From Ricinus communis (taxonomy: Eukaryota; Streptophyta; Magnoliopsida; Malpighiales; Euphorbiaceae), in assembly GCF_019578655.1 (NCBI RefSeq), contig NC_063256.1:14880001-14944000 (forward strand): DNA of 64,000 nt. The letters run 5' to 3'. A program made the translations under genes and the position numbers. This document shows, one piece after another, positions 46,970-58,371 of this stretch. The notes below the pieces were generated by a model. It was not told the origin of the DNA. It worked only from the letters and a program-made list of their open reading frames with translations, and did not search any database. Position 1 is the first letter of the stretch; each line of letters begins with the position of its first letter.

Positions 46970-47880
46970 AGTTACGATGTCATCACCTAAGTGCATGGCC
47001 CTTAGCAATTGAGGGATGAAGGAAGTGTAATTTGTTCACCATGATCGGATGGTGAGATCCTTGGACTCATCATATCCCGTCAAACACTCTGCTAGCTCCT
47101 CACCAGCAAGGTCTGCCGTCTAGAACATAGAAAAAGGAGGAGATAAGGGAACTCAATGCTTGTTGGGGCCTCATTCCAACCCATTGATCCTCTCTCCTAA
47201 GTACCACGCCTAAAAGGCGGGTCCACTCAGCAAGATCCTCCTCACCGAGGTCCATCATGACAAAGATATAGGGTCCCACTAGAAGGCCCCCAACCAAATC
47301 ACCCCAGATGCAAACTAGAAAGGTAAGTAACTGAGTAAATAAAGCATGAATATGAATAATAAATTATGTTTACCCTGTCCCAAGTCAAGCTGTTGATCCA
47401 CATGCAGTGCACGTGAATCTGAGCCCACCCTAAGGTGACGGTCCTGCTCGAGCTCCCAGTGACTCAAGTAAGGGAAAGCCTGCGAGGTGTAGATGGGCTG
47501 CGAGCCCACCAAAAGACCGAACTCCAAGGCCCAAACCTGCAAATCGAGAATTAGCATTTGCTATATTTAGAAAAGAAAACTAAGGAAAAGAATTTAGAGC
47601 ATAACTTATATAGACCGTGTGGTAGAAACCATAGATCCTTTTACCGCCTCGAATAGTAACGTCCATTTGGTGGTACAAATATGCTCGAGCTACAGATCCC
47701 TAGTTGTAGGAGGAAACCTGATCCAAATCCCACAATGAGCCTAGGTAGTGAAAGTTTAATGAATTTCCTGAGTCACTAAACAAATTCATACCAAAGAGGT
47801 ACACAAAGAAGGCTCGAGCCGTCTGATTAACCTTCCGAGCGTTCTGAGGAACACAGCCTTGGTACTGGAGGGGATGCTCT
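46970..47880 (-). pseudogene. Plant mobile domain (PMD, aminotransferase-like) gene fragment with introns
   Basis: The - strand exons can be followed. An acceptor (TTATCAG) near 47880 opens an exon with ARAFFVYLFGMNLFSD, LNFHYLGSLWDLDQVSSYN, a stop (47700-47702), then GSVARAYLYHQMDV and GGKRIYGFYH. Splicing (donor at about 47623, acceptor TTTGCAG at 47542) leads to VWALEFGLLVGSQP and FPYLSHWELEQDRHL. A third exon lies at about 47100-47300. The spacing of A-R-A-x-x-x-Y-L, D-L-D and W-G-S followed by a W-x-x-E block is that of the PMD family (relatives of MAIN and MAIL1, many spread by transposons). The stop replaces the conserved Trp of W-G-S, so it is broken. The domain's N-terminus is missing. 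Confidence 0.65.
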
Positions 47881-49208
47881 GATAAGCAAAATGAATCAAA
47901 ATTACATTTTAGTCTCTGAGTGGGTCAAACACCAGTATAGCTTCCACAAGGCATCAAAATGAATTAGACCATATCCCAATGCAGGAAATTCTAGCTAAAA
48001 GTACCCGAAAGTGGAAAATTATTGAATTAACTTGAAGTGGTAAACTGATTCCTTAAATGGAAAATAGCAGAGTGAATTTCTACAATTATGAATTTAATGG
48101 ATGTGGTTCCTAAATAGCAGACTAAGCCCTCAACCTAAGCAGGTGAGGTCCTAAAAATTTAAGTGGGCGTGGTCCTCACATCAAATCAACAATCATAGTT
48201 TGGGCTTACAAGTCGTGGGTTCTACAACTCACAGTAATATCCTTTTGTTGTATCCTTGATATTTATGATTTTTCTCAATTTATTTAAACGCATTTTATGC
48301 TTATAAATTTTGACAAACCGAGGGCAGCTATCAGCATCCATTTTCGGGATCTAGATATTGAGGGTACTTCGAAAAACCCTGTGATGAAAGTTAATACCTT
48401 TTCAGGTCTCGGGAGACGAAGGATGGGCAAATATGAGGTTAGGATTAATATTGGATATTTATCAGTTCCTTTAGGGTTTCCTTTGAAACCTTACTTCTGT
48501 AAATAGAAAGAGATACCTAGGGTTAGGAGGAATAATAAACTAGAGAACAAGTGGAGAAAAAAGTACAAAAGCTAATATTGATTTGAGAATGGAAGGAAAA
48601 ACATACGTTCATCGCTAGATAGAAGGTTTAGGTCATTAAGAAAGAAGGCCATTAAGAAATAACTATTTTTTTTGGAAACCTTTTTTTTAAAGTTGACAGA
48701 AGCCTTCCTAATATCACATCCAACATTGGATTTCCAACCAATCTTCGATTCAACTACTTCTTCATCACTTGGGACTCGCAGAATCATCAACTACGATGAC
48801 AACCTGAGGGTTCTCCAACATGCATCCACAAACATCAACATCACTTTAAAGACTGGTGTTCTTATTTTTTTATGCTTTTTCTTAGGAACATGATTAGAGT
48901 TCCTTTTCTAATCTTATTTTTATGATTAATATGATTAGATTAGGGTTTCCTACATGTTACTGATTTATTGGGTATTAGAATCTAATAATAAGAACATTAA
49001 GGTTTTGAAATCTAATAATATGCCAACATTAGGGTTTTCAAATCTGATTAATCATATGCATGGAATTATATGATTAGATTTCTATTTTTATGATGATTTT
49101 GTAATCAAATCAGTTTGTTAGGATTATATGATTAATTTGTTATCTTTGTTTACTGTGTTTTCAATTTTTAGGGTTTGTATAACTTTTAGGATTTTTGTCT
49201 CAATTGAT
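47881..49208. other. No recognisable gene
   Basis: Short open frames at 48297-48506 and 48572-48893 have no known domain. The sequence 48890-49200 contains repeated words (TAGGGTTT, CTAATAATA). Confidence 0.4.
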
Positions 49209-50170
49209 TGTTATTTGCTATTTTTATTTTATTTCTTTGATATTCTAATCATTTTTACCCTCTATGCATGTTAAAATCAGCTTTAAGACGTGAGGAATAG
49301 ACAAAAAATCAAAGAAGCCAGCCTGGATGCCCCCAGAGCCGATCAACTCTACACCATTTTGCCCTATTTTTTGTGTTTTTGCGAGTTCTTGATGTATTTT
49401 CATCAGTTTTGTGCACTATAGTTAGGTATTATGGCTTTTCTTTGCAATTTTAGTTGTAAGCTAGGTTGTAATAGCTAGATTTATCTTTTTATTATTTGTT
49501 TTTGTCTGTATCATGGTTTAATGTATAATAAATAATTATAATATGACTACCTAATTAAAAGATGGACATATAGACTTTAGGCTAAAAATCAGACCCAACA
49601 TGAAAACTATAGTGAAATAGGTTAATCAACATTAATTGGGCCAAAGTTCTAATATCAAAATAGATTTAATGGGCCTTACCATGTTTTAGTTAGGATTAGT
49701 TTACATTAGAATTAGGTTTACACAGAACGAGCCTTATCATAATAAATAGTCCATTAGGCTTAAAGGTTGGAAGTTAAAGTATAATTTGTAATTAGGTCAA
49801 ACTAAGTGGGTTATGTGCATTATTAATTAGTAAGCTAGATATACAACCTTAATATGAGCTGGGCTTAATAAAATGGGATAGACCTTGGTAAATTATGTGT
49901 GTTATTTAGTATGCATGTGTATGAACTGTTGTGTTTATAGGGAATGATTTGCTAAATAATAAAATTAAAGACTAATATACACAAATAAGAAAGTTGGCTT
50001 TCGAATCCATCTCTAGATTTATGGTGTAAGTTTCCTTATGGAATCTAAGAAACGCCACTCATTAGCAAAAGTATCCCGGTGATTATCCGAGTGGCAACTC
50101 CCATCTTCATGCTAGTCTTAATGACTAGTTAGTGTATTCCCAATTAGGTTGAAAGGCCTTATAGTGTCGT
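49209..50170 (+). repeat. Tat/Ogre-type LTR, copy 2
   Basis: Related to 19945-20943 from TGTTATTTGCTATTTT onwards, through the CTCTATGCATGT, AAATAGTCCATTAGG and TTATCCGAGTGGC blocks, up to about 50170 where similarity stops. The PBS and gag expected next are absent; protease-region coding follows immediately. Confidence 0.75.
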
Positions 50171-50198
50171 AGTCTCAGCTCTAAAGAAAACTTCCGAG

Positions 50199-50930
50199 AT
50201 GATCTATTTCACAGATGAGGAGTTGCCTTCCGAAGGAAGGGAGTATAATTGGTCTTTGTACATTGAGGCTTGGGTTAAAAGAGTCAAAAGCTTGTGTGTC
50301 ATGGTTGACGACAGATCAGGATTTAACATTTTCCCTCTAAGATTTTTGAGCAAACATGGTCTAAAAAGATCTAACTTGGAGCCCACATCCACAATCATCT
50401 GAGCCTCTAATGAGTTGAAGAGACAAGCTTATGGTACCTTCAAATCCTTGGTGAAGGTGGGGCCTATAGAGTTTGTGGTAGAGTTTATTGTCCTTGACAT
50501 ACTAGTGTCATTTACGATCATCCTAGGAAGGTCGTTGTTCCACACTTTGGGCGGTGTTCGTTCCATTTTGCATTAAATGCTCAAATTTCTGTATGAAGGC
50601 AAGGTTGTAATGATTAAGAAAGCCTATAGAAGCTAGGGTCCGAGAGGTTCTAACCAATTTCAGGTTATAATATTAGAGCCCGAGGAGGGGAAGGCTAAAA
50701 GAAAAGTGGTCAAGGTGCAGAAGCAAGAGATATTGCCGGCACAGGTCCGAGCAAGAGACACTCTTGCAATGAGAATGATAAGGAAGATAGGGGATACCCT
50801 CAGGTTTGGCCTGGGTAAAGGCCATAGTAGAGTAAGCTCTTGGGATGACCTAGGTATTGAAGGCAACTCCAGTCTAATTGGTTTGAGGGATGGTGAACCT
50901 CTTACTAAAAAAGGACAAATCACCTACTAA
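50199..50930 (+). pseudogene. Tat/Ogre-type protease region
   Basis: The chain reads MIYFTDEELPSEGREYNWSL, then MVDDRSGFNIFPLRFL (the protease active site, where D-x-G/S-S-x-N is expected and D-R-S-G is found), a stop after EPTSTII, GPIEFVVEFIVLDI, FTIILGRSLFHTLGGV, a stop, MLKFLYEGKVVMI, and a G-patch-like stretch (RKIGDTLRFGLGKG) in frame 50706-50930. The order (protease, LGRPW-like block, G-patch-like block) is that of Tat/Ogre pol. At least three stops interrupt it. Confidence 0.82.
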
Positions 50931-51203
50931 GAGGTTCATTCAGTTTGTAAGAGAGAGAGCTGTCTCCTTATGATGGAAAACTTGAGCCATGAGTTGATAG
51001 CTAAAGGAAATCTTGCACTAGTTTGAGATCTTCATTAAAGAGTTTTGAGCCATGAAGATTGAGAAGATTTAGCAGCTTCGTGAGAGGAAGCTCGCCACCG
51101 AGTCCAGGATCGAGACTGCCAATAAAAGGGTTTATGATGTATTTTTCAAGGATGTGTTCCTCCTAAACTTATTTGATAACACTGATGAACTAGTCACAAA
51201 ATA

Positions 51204-51227
51204 TAGTATATATATATATATATTCAA
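51204..51227. repeat. (TA)n microsatellite
   Basis: A short run of TA units within the Tat/Ogre-derived segment. Confidence 0.85.
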
Positions 51228-51329
51228 TTCTGCTTATTTTGGTGGTGTTTTGTCTGATGGTGATTTGCATTTTGATGATCATCTCATATGCATATTTTGA
51301 CATTATCTCCATGCCATGTCACTCATTAA

Positions 51330-51466
51330 ATTTAGGTACAATTAAATCTTTTAGGGAAGTTATGTTAGGAGCCAACCTCACTCCCGAGGAAAAAGAGACA
51401 ATAATAAAAACATTAATAAAAAGAAATAATGCTTCGTATGGTCATATGAAGACATGCTTGGGGTAG
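51330..51466 (+). pseudogene. Start of Tat/Ogre-type RT region
   Basis: The end of the frame 51239-51466 reads FREVMLGANLTPEEKETIIK and NASYGHMKTCLG, matching the short helical block (GA.L...E...I...L) found just ahead of RT in Tat/Ogre pol. The RT domain itself does not follow. Confidence 0.6.
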
Positions 51467-51469
51467 AAA

Positions 51470-54000
51470 GGGAAATAGCCAAGCATAAGATTCCTACCAG
51501 ATATTGCATTCATGCACCAAAAGACGTGTATATTGCATTCGCACACCAAGACTCCGAAATCGCCCCAATGCAACACACCAGACAAGGTACGAATTTCATG
51601 ACTTTTCACCATTCTTTGCTTTGATCAAACTCATGCTTTTCAAAAACTTTTTCCATAAAAACTGCATTAATTCAAAAATCATTTTTCCAAGCATTCCTCC
51701 TACAAAGTAGGATAAATTATTATAATGAAAATTCAGACTTTAAAGTTACATAAAGCTCAATAATGAGAATGTTTAAATGACTAATGGTTAAAGGGAGAAA
51801 AGGATGTTTTAGTCCCTAAATCCAAAAGGAATTGCTCAAGAACTAGAGAAAGGTCAAACAACCTAAATCCTTAGCTTGAGCTTGCGTGAGGCTAGTGAGT
51901 CCCCACACGACTGGAACACAACCCTGAGGCATGGGCCCTAGCTAAGGCCCCATACGTAGTCAAACTAAGCTCGCATAAAGACAGGGCGAGCCATGCTTTG
52001 AGCCTGCACATGCTCAGTCTGGGCAGAAGTCTCCCCCTGATGATGTGTCGACCATCCATTAAAGCAAAATGAGCAAAAATCCAAACTCACTTTTCAAGTT
52101 TCTTAGAAGAAATTCACTTTTCAAGACTAAAAAGTCTTCCTATAAATAAAAATCCTTCTCCACTAAGTCAAGGGTTGGTTGGTTGATCAAATAATTAATT
52201 AGGGCACATTTATTGTCATCTTCTTGAGAAAAATCCAAAAAAGAGAGGAAAAAATAAAAAAAGAAAAGTGGGTCAACCCACTTGTTTTCTAGTTAGAAAG
52301 AAAACAAAAATCCCCTTTTTGTTGCTTTGAGCAATTCTTTTAAGGTTTTTCTCAACCAAATTTTCCTTTTTACTAACCCATTTACTTTTCCTCCAGAAAA
52401 AATCAAAATATAGCCATTTGAGGGCCAAAACTTCCTCCTTATTTTAATTTCTTCATTATTTTCATGTTTATTGCATTTTATTTCATTTCATTTCTATTTA
52501 TTTATTTATTATTTTCTCCCATCTTTTATGATGTAGTTTTCTAGCTTTTGGGCATGTTGACCTCGTGCGGTTGGAACCTTTACTCGCTCTAAGTCAGCCA
52601 TGAACTTGTCATCCAGTGTTGTTTAAAGATTTTGATTTTTCATTTTGCTCTCAACGATGGCTTTTTAAGACCTCAAGGACTTGAGCCAGTGAGCCTGCGC
52701 AAGGTCACCTCTCGTCGCATTAGGCTAGGGAGTCCTAAGCCAAAATGACATCGTTTTTGCTTTAAACTACATAGTTTGGTAAGTTCTAAGCCTTGGGAAC
52801 CTGAGGCTATATAATGTCAACCTCTATGCACTAGGGTTTAATAGCTAATGAACCCTAACTATGCATTTTAAGAGAAAATAACATAGTTTTTCGTCTTCTA
52901 TTTTTGTTGAGGGATTGGCCTGCCATGAGTAGGGACTATACTCATGGGGCTTCACCCCCATTTCTTGAAGAATAGGGAGCTATGCATCCCAAAACGATGA
53001 GACCTGTGTGTCCTGAGGGGCCTAACCTCGCACGAGGTCAGTCTTTACCCTTGGGAGGTTAGTCATGTGAAGAGGCCATAAATTTATCTTATCTAATTTT
53101 TTTTATTTTAATGCTTTATCTAATTTCTGTCTTTATTATTTATAGTATGCTTTATTTATTTGCACTATATTTTATTTATTTTAATTATATTATTTGTTGT
53201 ATATTATTTTATTTAACATGTTTATCTTGTTTCTAGAATATTTAATGGCCACCCATAGAGTGCAAGAGTAATATTTTCAAAGGAATCCCTCTGAAAATTG
53301 GATAGACTTCTTAGATAGAATTATTTTATATGTATTAATTTGCATTAAAGCCCTTAAGCTGATGTTTGTTTAGGTCCCCCTAATTATCACCGATTGTCTT
53401 TAATCCTTTCGATTTTCTATTCTCATCACCTCATTCTTTGTATGTTTAATTTTATGCTTTAGAAATACACGTCACATGTAATAAAGGATAGAATTCGACT
53501 TAGTAATTATTGTAATCACCCCACATACCTATATAAAATAAGTAAAGCTTACCAAAGTAAGCTCTCGTATTTCACTATATGTCCGCCTAAAATGTTAAGG
53601 ATAAAATGAATTTGTCATCTAGAATAGGGCTAAATAAAAATTGCAAAATGGCTTGAATACTAAAGCATGCAAAGATAAAACTAAGGCACCAAAGTGCCTC
53701 CGACTAGGACTAGTAAAGGCACCAATGTGATTCCCTTTTAGAAATAGTCGAGGTACTCAAATACCTCCGCCTTAAGATAGTCTCCTATTTGTTCACCTCA
53801 CATGCTAAAAAGGATAAAAAAGGTTAATGAATAAAAAGAATATAGGATAAAATTAGTTAAGATAATTGTATTAGACTAGGCAAAGGCTCATCTAGTCTAG
53901 TGGAGGCTAAGCGTCACTGTCTAGGCGGATAGGGGTACTTTCGTAAACCTTCCTTATTCGTACCTAACTTTTTGAACCAATAATCTTTGATTTTAGGGAG
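51470..54000. other. Non-coding, probably LTR-derived sequence
   Basis: No protein is readable. The section 53690-53780 holds three imperfect copies of a motif of the form AGGCACCAAAGTGCCTCCG. The stretch 53910-53990 (GTACTTTCGTAAACCTTCC) resembles the terminal part of gypsy LTRs of the Tat group. It may be the 3' LTR of the copy whose protease lies at 50199-50930, but borders cannot be set. Confidence 0.35.
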
Positions 54001-55062
54001 TGTTAGCATATGCCCTAAAGGCAAGGAGTTTCGAGTTGATCTATGTTAATATATACACTATAATTGATGGCATACAATGTTCGACTCTTAATCGTAGGAG
54101 TAGTCGTGGTATTATCAAGGATAATCCAAACCATTAACGATGAACACCATAAAATATAAACACAGAGTAAGAAGAATTATAAAGTGAGTTTATAATGATG
54201 AGATTCTCATTACATACATTCTTAAACTTTATTCGTAGTTGATATTTGATCAAGAATTATATTAATTGTTGGATATTGATCAAACTTTTAAGACTAACAT
54301 AATGTGTTATCACTTACTTATGAAGTAAGCAATCTGTCTCAAAACGTTGAGGAATAGGGATTCCGAGATAAGCATATGGGTGCTTACTACAAGAATAAGT
54401 TCATTGAACACGACCCTATTGAGTAGTCCATATAGAATCTACCGACAATACTGACAATCATGTAGGACATGATCCTTAAACTTGAGATAATAGTAGATTA
54501 TCTTATACGAAGATTGCTATATTTTAATACTATCTTATGTCCTCCTATCCATGAAGTGCTTAATAAATAGTCATTGGATATATTACGAGTCATATGAAGA
54601 TAATAAGTTACTAATAAAGAATTCATTGGCCAAGGTAATATGTTATAGAACCTTATCCTGATGATTCTTAATATGCTTTAACATGAAAATTCTTGGCCAA
54701 TTTTGTATAAAAGAAGATTATAAAAGTTATTTTATAGATCTTATTCAAAATGTTGTATGAAATTATCAAGAACACAAATAGGCTTTAAGTGAGGATTAAA
54801 AAGATGCTTTAAGTATTGGGTTTAAGCTCATATATATTAGGCCTAATTAAGAGTTAATTAGTTAAGAGCTAATGGGCCTATTATATTCGGTCTAGATGGG
54901 TTTATTATCCATGGATTAAATCTTAATTAATTAAATTCCAATTAGAAAAACAAAAGCCTAACTTAATGTAAGTTCGTTTTTGTGAAAATCCTAAATCTTT
55001 AAGGACTTTTATTAAAAGGCAATATATATAGAAAAAGGTGAATGGGGCGGCAAAGATGGAGA
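54001..55062 (+). repeat. LTR-like repeat, copy 2 (starts TGTTAG)
   Basis: Related to 24991-26430 from its first base TGTTAGCATATGCCCTAAAG to ATGGGGCGGCAAAG near 55045, after which similarity ends at the pararetrovirus. The flanking pentamer on the left is GGGAG. Non-coding. Confidence 0.7.
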
Positions 55063-55950
55063 TTTTGCCATTTGCTGCTTGGTTGAAATGGAAATACCAT
55101 ATACATCCCCAGGGGAGGAAGAAGTTTGAACAAAATAAAAGCAAGGGGGGAATTGTTTTTCTATTTTGTTCAGTTTGTAATGATCTTTGAAGAGGTTAAA
55201 CAAGGGGAGTACTTTTGGTATTATAGTTTTTGGAACATTACTATAATAGTTCCACCATTGTTTAAACCAATAAGGGATTTTTGAGGTTTGGATTGTGTTA
55301 GTGTCGAAGTAGAAAAGCCAAGAATGGCTCTGTCCTTCATTTTGCAAGAGAAAGGTATTGAACCAGGCTTGCTGGTAATCCTAGTAATTAAAGGTGGTAC
55401 TGAGACTTGAGGGGTAGTTGTTTTGAAGGGTGGTTGGGAAAGATCTTGAAGAGTGTAATTCCATTCCCCAATCTGAAAGGTGAAGGATTCTTTGAATAGT
55501 ACAGGTGGCATAAGCTGGGTCTTTATGGTTTTTGTATTTTTTGAATGTTTAAACTTTGCAGAACCAGTTACCTTTAGGATAGACTGGTAATAAGACTGAG
55601 GTTTAGCCTTATTCCAAGGTTTAAAATACCATCCTGGAGAAAAAACTTTTGAAACTAATTTTGAAGGGCTTTCTATACAAAATCCTTCCTCAACAGTTAA
55701 AATGCTTTGGAAATTTTATTTTTTTATATATTCATTAGCTTTAAAAAGTTTTATTTCTTGAGAGTTGTGAGATAGGTTTTGTGAGAGAATCATTATCTCA
55801 GGCTTTAAAAGAGAGATAAGGAGTATAGCTTTACCCTTGGTTGAAGAAGAAGATGACTTTGGAGAAATCTTTGGCTAGACTTCAGCCACAGGTTTTGTCT
55901 TTGAATATTCTTAGACCATTTTCGAAAACTCAAGAGGTTGCATTGTAAGC
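55063..55950 (-). pseudogene. Pararetrovirus downstream ORF, Trp-rich part
   Basis: Two overlapping frames (55221-55511 and 55012-55347) make one broken chain. It has a conserved-looking block with several Trp residues (YWFKQWWNYY) preceded by a patch of Phe/Asp residues. I do not know its function. It follows RNase H and a basic segment, the position of the second ORF of florendoviruses, whose role is not established as far as I know. The last residues at the left run into the flanking repeat. Confidence 0.55.
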
Positions 55951-55955
55951 CATTC

Positions 55956-56147
55956 CTATATTTGAAATTGCTTTTGAGCTAGATTTTCTTGGATTTTGTT
56001 TATTTCTTCCTGGATGATTTCAGTCCAGGTTCTAATTGGCTTTAAAGAGGAGGGAATAATCTCCTTTTTAGGGCTTTGTTTAGCTTTTGAATTTGCTTTT
56101 GGCTTTTGTTCTTTATCCTTTGCTTTTGTTTTACGTGGCATTATCAC
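55956..56147 (-). pseudogene. Start of the pararetrovirus downstream ORF, Lys-rich
   Basis: A 63-residue frame beginning at 56147, very rich in Lys (about residues 4-30), followed by a helix-prone segment (WTEIIQEEINKIQ). It starts shortly after the RNase H reading ends, so it is the likely N-terminus of the second ORF. A stop separates it from the Trp-rich part. Confidence 0.5.
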
Positions 56148-56149
56148 TC

Positions 56150-56574
56150 CTGTTTTTGAAGGAAGTCTCTGGTTAGAAAGTCTGGTATTGAATTTGAATC
56201 TCCTCTTATGTATTCAATTTTAAAATAAAAAATAGAAGAATAGCTTGCCATCTGGCAAAAATTTACTATGAAGCTATGTTTTGAACATCTTGTTGCAATA
56301 CTTCTTTTGCAGATTTACAATTAATCCTTAAAAGAAAATTTTTATTTAAAAGATCACTTTGAAACTTTCAAATGCATAGGACTATTGAAAGAATTTCTTT
56401 TTTGATGGTTGAATAATTTCTTTGAGTATCATTCCAGTGTGCAGAAGTAAACTGGACAATGCATTCTTTATTATTTTGAATTTGTTTAAGAATTCCATCA
56501 TAACCTAAATATGATGCATCAGTTTCGACTATTTTGAATGCAGATAGATTAGGAGACTTTGGATTTGGAAACAA
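56150..56574 (-). pseudogene. Pararetrovirus RNase H
   Basis: The frame 56368-56574 shows the first catalytic Asp in ETDAS, then GYDGILKQ, and the catalytic Glu in KKEILSIV. Behind it, damaged readings down to about 56150 contain the later CKSAKEVL and ARWQA blocks typical of the pararetrovirus RNase H end. Stops interrupt the domain. Confidence 0.75.
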
Positions 56575-57300
56575 CTAAACCATTTTTCTTAACAATATAG
56601 AAAAATGTCTCTAAGTGTTTGAAATGTTGTTCTAGAGAATTTGAAAAGATTAGTACATCTTCAATGTACATAATGTAGAACTTTGAATAAGGATTAAAAA
56701 TATCATTCATATTTCAGAAAGAGCATTTTTTAAACCAAATGGCATTACATTTCATTCGTACTAGCCAAATGGAGCTATAAATGCAGTTTTGTAACACTCT
56801 CTAGGATGAATATGGATTTGCCAAAATCCTGAATTCATATCAAACTTTGAAAAAATGAAAGCAGAATGAAGCTTTTGAATAAGATCTTTCTTGTTTGGAA
56901 TAGGATATCTAATCCACTTAAGAGTTTTATTTAAAGGTTCTTAGTTAATTACCAACCTAAGGGTACCTCTTTCTATTTCACTATTTTTATTGACATAGAA
57001 AGCTGCACACGACTAGGGGGATCGTGATTTGGTAATTTAACCTCTTTTCTCTAAGTCTTGGATTTTTATCCTACAATGTTTTTCTAAGGCCTCATTCATT
57101 TGGATGGGCCTAGCTTTGGTAGGGATTTGTCTTTCACTAAATTCATTTTCATATGGTAAATCTACCATATGTTGTTTTCTTTTCCAAAAAGCATTTGGAA
57201 GATCTGAATAAACTTCTCTTTCGATTTTTTCTTGTAAATCAGAAATCCTTTTTTGAACAAAATAATTTTGCAATTGGCTTTGGATTTTCTTTAAACTCAT
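56575..57300 (-). pseudogene. Pararetrovirus reverse transcriptase
   Basis: Frame 57037-57300 holds the linker and the beginning of RT. The fingers and palm continue to about 56600 through several frame changes and stops. The catalytic box is encoded at 56657-56668 and reads Y-I-E-D instead of Y-x-D-D, so the first of the paired Asp residues is replaced by Glu. Together with the stops this makes the enzyme inactive. Confidence 0.78.
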
Positions 57301-57303
57301 ATC

Positions 57304-57624
57304 TTATTTTAAATGGAATAGCTGGGTTTGCTTTCCTTTAATTAAAGCATTTATCTCAAAATCATAAATTGAGTAAGCTTTTGTAAGATTGAGATTTAAA
57401 TTAATGAAAGGAGTCCCTAGAATAACTGTTTGATGCAAATCCTTTATGAGAATGAAAATGTTTTTTAAAGCAATATCTCTGTTTAAAATTGCAACTTCAA
57501 TTTTTTCGGCAATTTTAATCTTTGAATTATTAGCAAAGGTGAGTCTTTCATTTGTCTCTTGATGATATCTTTTAGGAACTAACTCATAATTGATACAGTT
57601 GAGATTTGCTCCTATATCAAACAA
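57304..57624 (-). pseudogene. Pararetrovirus aspartic protease
   Basis: A 106-residue frame with the retropepsin-type active-site block D-I-G-A at residues 3-6 (Asp codon 57616-57618), a central acidic/Lys-rich part, and the LGTPF block near residue 71 that forms the second conserved loop. It processes the polyprotein in the virus. This copy ends with a stop at 57304-57306. Confidence 0.78.
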
Positions 57625-57629
57625 GGCTA

Positions 57630-58371
57630 TAGTTTTTATTTGAAGATCATCAGGGAAAATGAGTTTTATCTAAATTAGATATGTTCTTGAGGTTATTCCT
57701 TTTAGTACATTAATAAGATTTTCTGGAACGTTTTCAGAAACCTCAAGATTTTGAAAATCATTTTCTTCATCAGAATCTGATTCACTGTTTTACTTTAGCA
57801 TCAAGCTTTGGAGCAGAATAGAATCATTTTACTGCTTTTCTTTTAATTCTTTGAGTTATGTTTTAATAGTTTTAATTTCTTTATGGAGTTCTTGGATAGT
57901 AGGAAGGGGATGCTTTTGCCTTTTTCCTTTTTCCAAAATCAAAGTAAGATCGTAGGTGTTCTTACTAGATGAAGGGATGAGGGTTTCAGTTTTTAAAATT
58001 TCTTTTAAAACTTGCTTTTGAATTTGGGGCTCATTAATATACTTGACAGCTTCAACAAGAGCTTCTTATTGCCTAATGAGCATATTAATATTTTTTGGAA
58101 TCTCATCCGAATTTGATTCAGAGTATTCATATGAGGTTTTAATTTCATCAATTTGGAATTCTTCCTCGTTATTAGAAAACTCTGATTCAGAGGTTTCAAC
58201 TAGAAGAGCTGAAATTTTGTTTAAAATTTTTTCTTCTATTTGGAGCTCTTGAAGTTTTTTAGAAAACTTACAATACTTTGTAGTATGGCCTTTCTTGCCA
58301 CACTTGTAGCAAGTAATTTTGCTAAAATCTTTTTTGGGATTCTGTTTTGTGTATTTTGAAGAAGATGGCAT
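57630..58371 (-). pseudogene. Pararetrovirus coat C-terminus with zinc knuckle
   Basis: Frame 58066-58371 contains a C-X2-C-X4-H-X4-C knuckle at 58270-58311 in a Lys-rich context, followed by a Glu/Ser/Asn-rich acidic tail. This is the RNA-binding end of caulimovirid coat proteins. A stop lies directly before the frame's Met at 58371, so the start is only apparent. The readings 57630-58060 are broken. Confidence 0.8.

Noticed and set aside
58043..58252. Ser-rich + strand frame in the pararetrovirus
   Set aside because: Antisense shadow of the acidic tail of the coat region on the - strand.
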